Of a stretch of 6,377 nt of DNA, positions 5,801 to 6,377 are shown piece after piece. The stretch covers positions 1 to 6,377 of the forward strand of contig CALNBT010000187.1 of assembly GCA_937874345.1 (NCBI GenBank), given 5' to 3'. Position numbers and translations under genes: made by a program. A model generated the notes under the pieces. The model ran no database searches, was not told the DNA's origin, and worked only from the letters and a program-made list of their open reading frames with translations. Source of the stretch: an uncultured Prevotella sp. GTDB lineage: Bacteria; Bacteroidota; Bacteroidia; Bacteroidales; Bacteroidaceae. Position 1 is the stretch's first letter. Each line of letters opens with the position of its first letter.

Positions 5801-6313
5801 CTTTCCGTCGATACGACTTTCCAGTTCTCCGGTCTTGGGATTCAGAAAATACCATTCGGGCAACACCAGGTTCAACTTACGGATGTGTTGCTTGAGGGAT
5901 GCATAGGCCATGGGGTCCCAATTTACATAGAAGGCCGAGCGAATACCCGCAGGTGTTGACCACCAACTGTCAATATTCTGTCGAACGGCCTCGGGGGTAG
6001 ATCCTCCATAACGCTTGATCTTCTTCAAACGCTGAGCCTTGACCTTGGCATAACCCAATTGAGGCTTGTTATCCTTAATCTCATTACGAAAGCCCTTGTA
6101 TTCGCTCGCTAGCTTGTTATTTTTCAAATAGGGTTTTGAAGCTGTGACGACACTTTTGTAATCTTGCTTGAATGGCACTGAAGGATTTTGTTCAATAATG
6201 AACATCGTGATGAATACAGCAACCAGGATCGCTGCCATAAACAGCAACACCCGAAGGCTCCATTTCACTCGCTGCCAACGTGTTGCTGACTCTGTTTGAA
6301 AGATTTGATTCAT
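2900..6313 (-). CDS. Three-domain membrane protein: GH18 hydrolase, CE4 polysaccharide deacetylase and GT2 processive glycosyltransferase
   Basis: Protein of 1137 residues that probably makes and modifies an N-acetylhexosamine polymer at the inner membrane. In order: basic N-terminus, TM helix about 19-40; SleL/YaaH-like GH18 domain about 120-425 with INIDFE (E234 the expected acid), MAYDEH (288-293), GYDW (332-335) and closing W410; a beta linker about 445-495; CE4/NodB domain about 503-700 with TFDDGPD (508-514), HTFTH (561-565), RAPY (599-602), DPEDW (633-637) and LLHD (663-666); TM about 725-757; GT2 domain about 780-1010 with VDDGS (815-819), DAD (866-868), AEDCD (960-964) and QRTRW (998-1002); then three or four TM helices to 1112. 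The positive-inside rule puts GH18 and CE4 in the periplasm, GT2 in the cytosol. The GT2 part resembles PgaC/IcaA and chitin synthases. I chose the ATG at 6311-6313, after a purine-rich AGAAGAAAT; a GTG at 6359-6361 would add 16 residues. The linkage and final polymer are not deducible. Confidence 0.92.
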   Translation of the reverse strand: MNQIFQTESATRWQRVKWSLRVLLFMAAILVAVFITMFIIEQNPSVPFKQDYKSVVTASKPYLKNNKLASEYKGFRNEIKDNKPQLGYAKVKAQRLKKIKRYGGSTPEAVRQNIDSWWSTPAGIRSAFYVNWDPMAYASLKQHIRKLNLVLPEWYFLNPKTGELESRIDGKSFELMKKSGVPVMPLLTNNYNQNFNAATVSMILHNPAKRHKLIRSLRNECVKHGFIGINIDFEELTEKYNEPLTGFMAELSSTFHAADLYVTQDIIPFNEDFDVKSLAQYNDFLFLMAYDEHSLTSEPGPLSSQRWIEAAVDQAAKDIPSEKLILGMAAYGYDWTSKGDENQSLSYQDALSVADAVGTLPRFDEDTYNLDFSYTDNNHETHTIYMTDAVTQFNVMRFGVVSDLAGFGVWRLGTEDSRLWHFYHKDLSYDKVAESKVKDLEHLSGSKSVSYVGTGEVLDVIGTPRSGRATVQMDSSLMLISAENYQKLPACYELRKFGQAKDKQLLITFDDGPDSRWTPKILNILDKYKVKAAFFMVGLQMEKNLPIVQDVARRGNLIGNHTFTHANVAENSPERTAMELKLTRLLLESITGNSTILFRAPYNADSDPTGYEEILPIVLARKENYLDVGEAIDPEDWLPGITADEIFNRVVKGVNQNYGHIILLHDAGGTTREATIQALPRIIEYFQKRGYQFISLDQYLGKTHQQLMPPVPKGEEYYAMQSNLLLASLIYNIGDFVVALFIVFIILGFCRLFFMFGLTIKERRKARKLHLTRWSAEEAPLVSVIVPAYNEEVTAVSSLNNLLKQDYSNFDIIFVDDGSKDETYKRVTEAFAGNDKIKLLTKPNGGKATALNFGIENTQAEYVVCIDADTKLSRDAISILMSHFKADAEEKVGAVAGNVKVGNQRNFLTRWQAIEYTTSQNFDRQAYAAINAITVVPGAIGAFRRKAIQDAGGLTTDTLAEDCDLTIRIIRTGYLVENENHAVAMTEAPEKVKQFMKQRTRWSFGVMQTFWKHRDAMFHSRYKGLGMWALPNMLLFQFIIPTFSPLADILMILGLFSGNAWQIFIYYLLFTLVDSSVSLMAYLFEREKLGVLLWIIPQRFFYRWMMYLVLFRSYKKALKGELQLWGVLKRTGNVNDL

Positions 6314-6377
6314 ATTTCTTCTATTAATCCTTTTAAGAACATTCTGCCGTAACCACGCCACCGAAGGCCTGTCTTAT
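6310..6377 (-). CDS. Possible 3' end of an upstream gene overlapping the next start (ATGA)
   Basis: One minus-strand frame is open from the right edge to a TGA at 6310-6312, giving 21 residues ending RMFLKGLIEEI. Its stop overlaps the chosen ATG of the large gene as ATGA, a common sign of translational coupling in operons. Another frame is also open for 14 residues and stops at 6333-6335 (TAA), so the real upstream gene could end there instead. The fragment is too short to identify. Confidence 0.35.
   Translation of the reverse strand, partial: KTGLRWRGYGRMFLKGLIEEI

Noticed and set aside
6314..6361. GTG at 6359-6361 as start of the large protein
   Set aside because: It would add 16 basic residues before an ATG that has a purine-rich upstream stretch and a normal short cytoplasmic N-terminus before the first membrane helix.

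Overview
The window looks like a chromosomal segment of a Gram-negative Bacteroidota, most likely a Prevotella-type Bacteroidales. This rests on promoter-like TAnnTTTG boxes in the gaps, the absence of clear Shine-Dalgarno sequences, a lipoprotein efflux adaptor next to a TolC-type channel ending in an aromatic YNYWNW tail, and a middling GC content judged by eye. The taxonomy is inference; no rRNA or marker gene is present.

Every convincing gene lies on the minus strand, so the window reads right to left. At the right edge (6310-6377) is a possible 3' end of an unidentified gene, which would overlap the next start as ATGA. Next comes the centrepiece (2900-6313): a 1137-residue membrane protein that fuses a SleL/YaaH-like GH18 glycosidase domain, a NodB/CE4 polysaccharide deacetylase domain and a processive GT2 glycosyltransferase. 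The catalytic motifs of all three are largely intact. The predicted topology puts the hydrolase and deacetylase in the periplasm and the synthase in the cytoplasm, so one chain could make, export, deacetylate and trim an amino-sugar polymer.

A 277-bp gap (2623-2899) follows. It is unusually structured: near-identical 17-18 bp inverted repeats at 2635-2652 and 2842-2858 each carry an inward-facing TATCTTTG box, and between them lie a long hairpin and a smaller one. Then comes a small FMN nitroreductase-family protein (2080-2622).

A 306-bp gap (1774-2079) holds one minus-strand -7-like box, small palindromes close to the next start and a weak terminator-like hairpin. The last unit is an efflux operon: a TolC-family outer membrane protein (481-1773) and, 2 nt downstream, an RND/HlyD-type lipoprotein adaptor (1-478, cut by the window edge). 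The adaptor seems to lack the usual alpha-helical hairpin. The inner-membrane pump would be expected beyond the left edge.

The polysaccharide enzyme, the nitroreductase and the efflux genes share a strand, but the large gaps suggest separate transcription units; nothing in the sequence shows that they act together.
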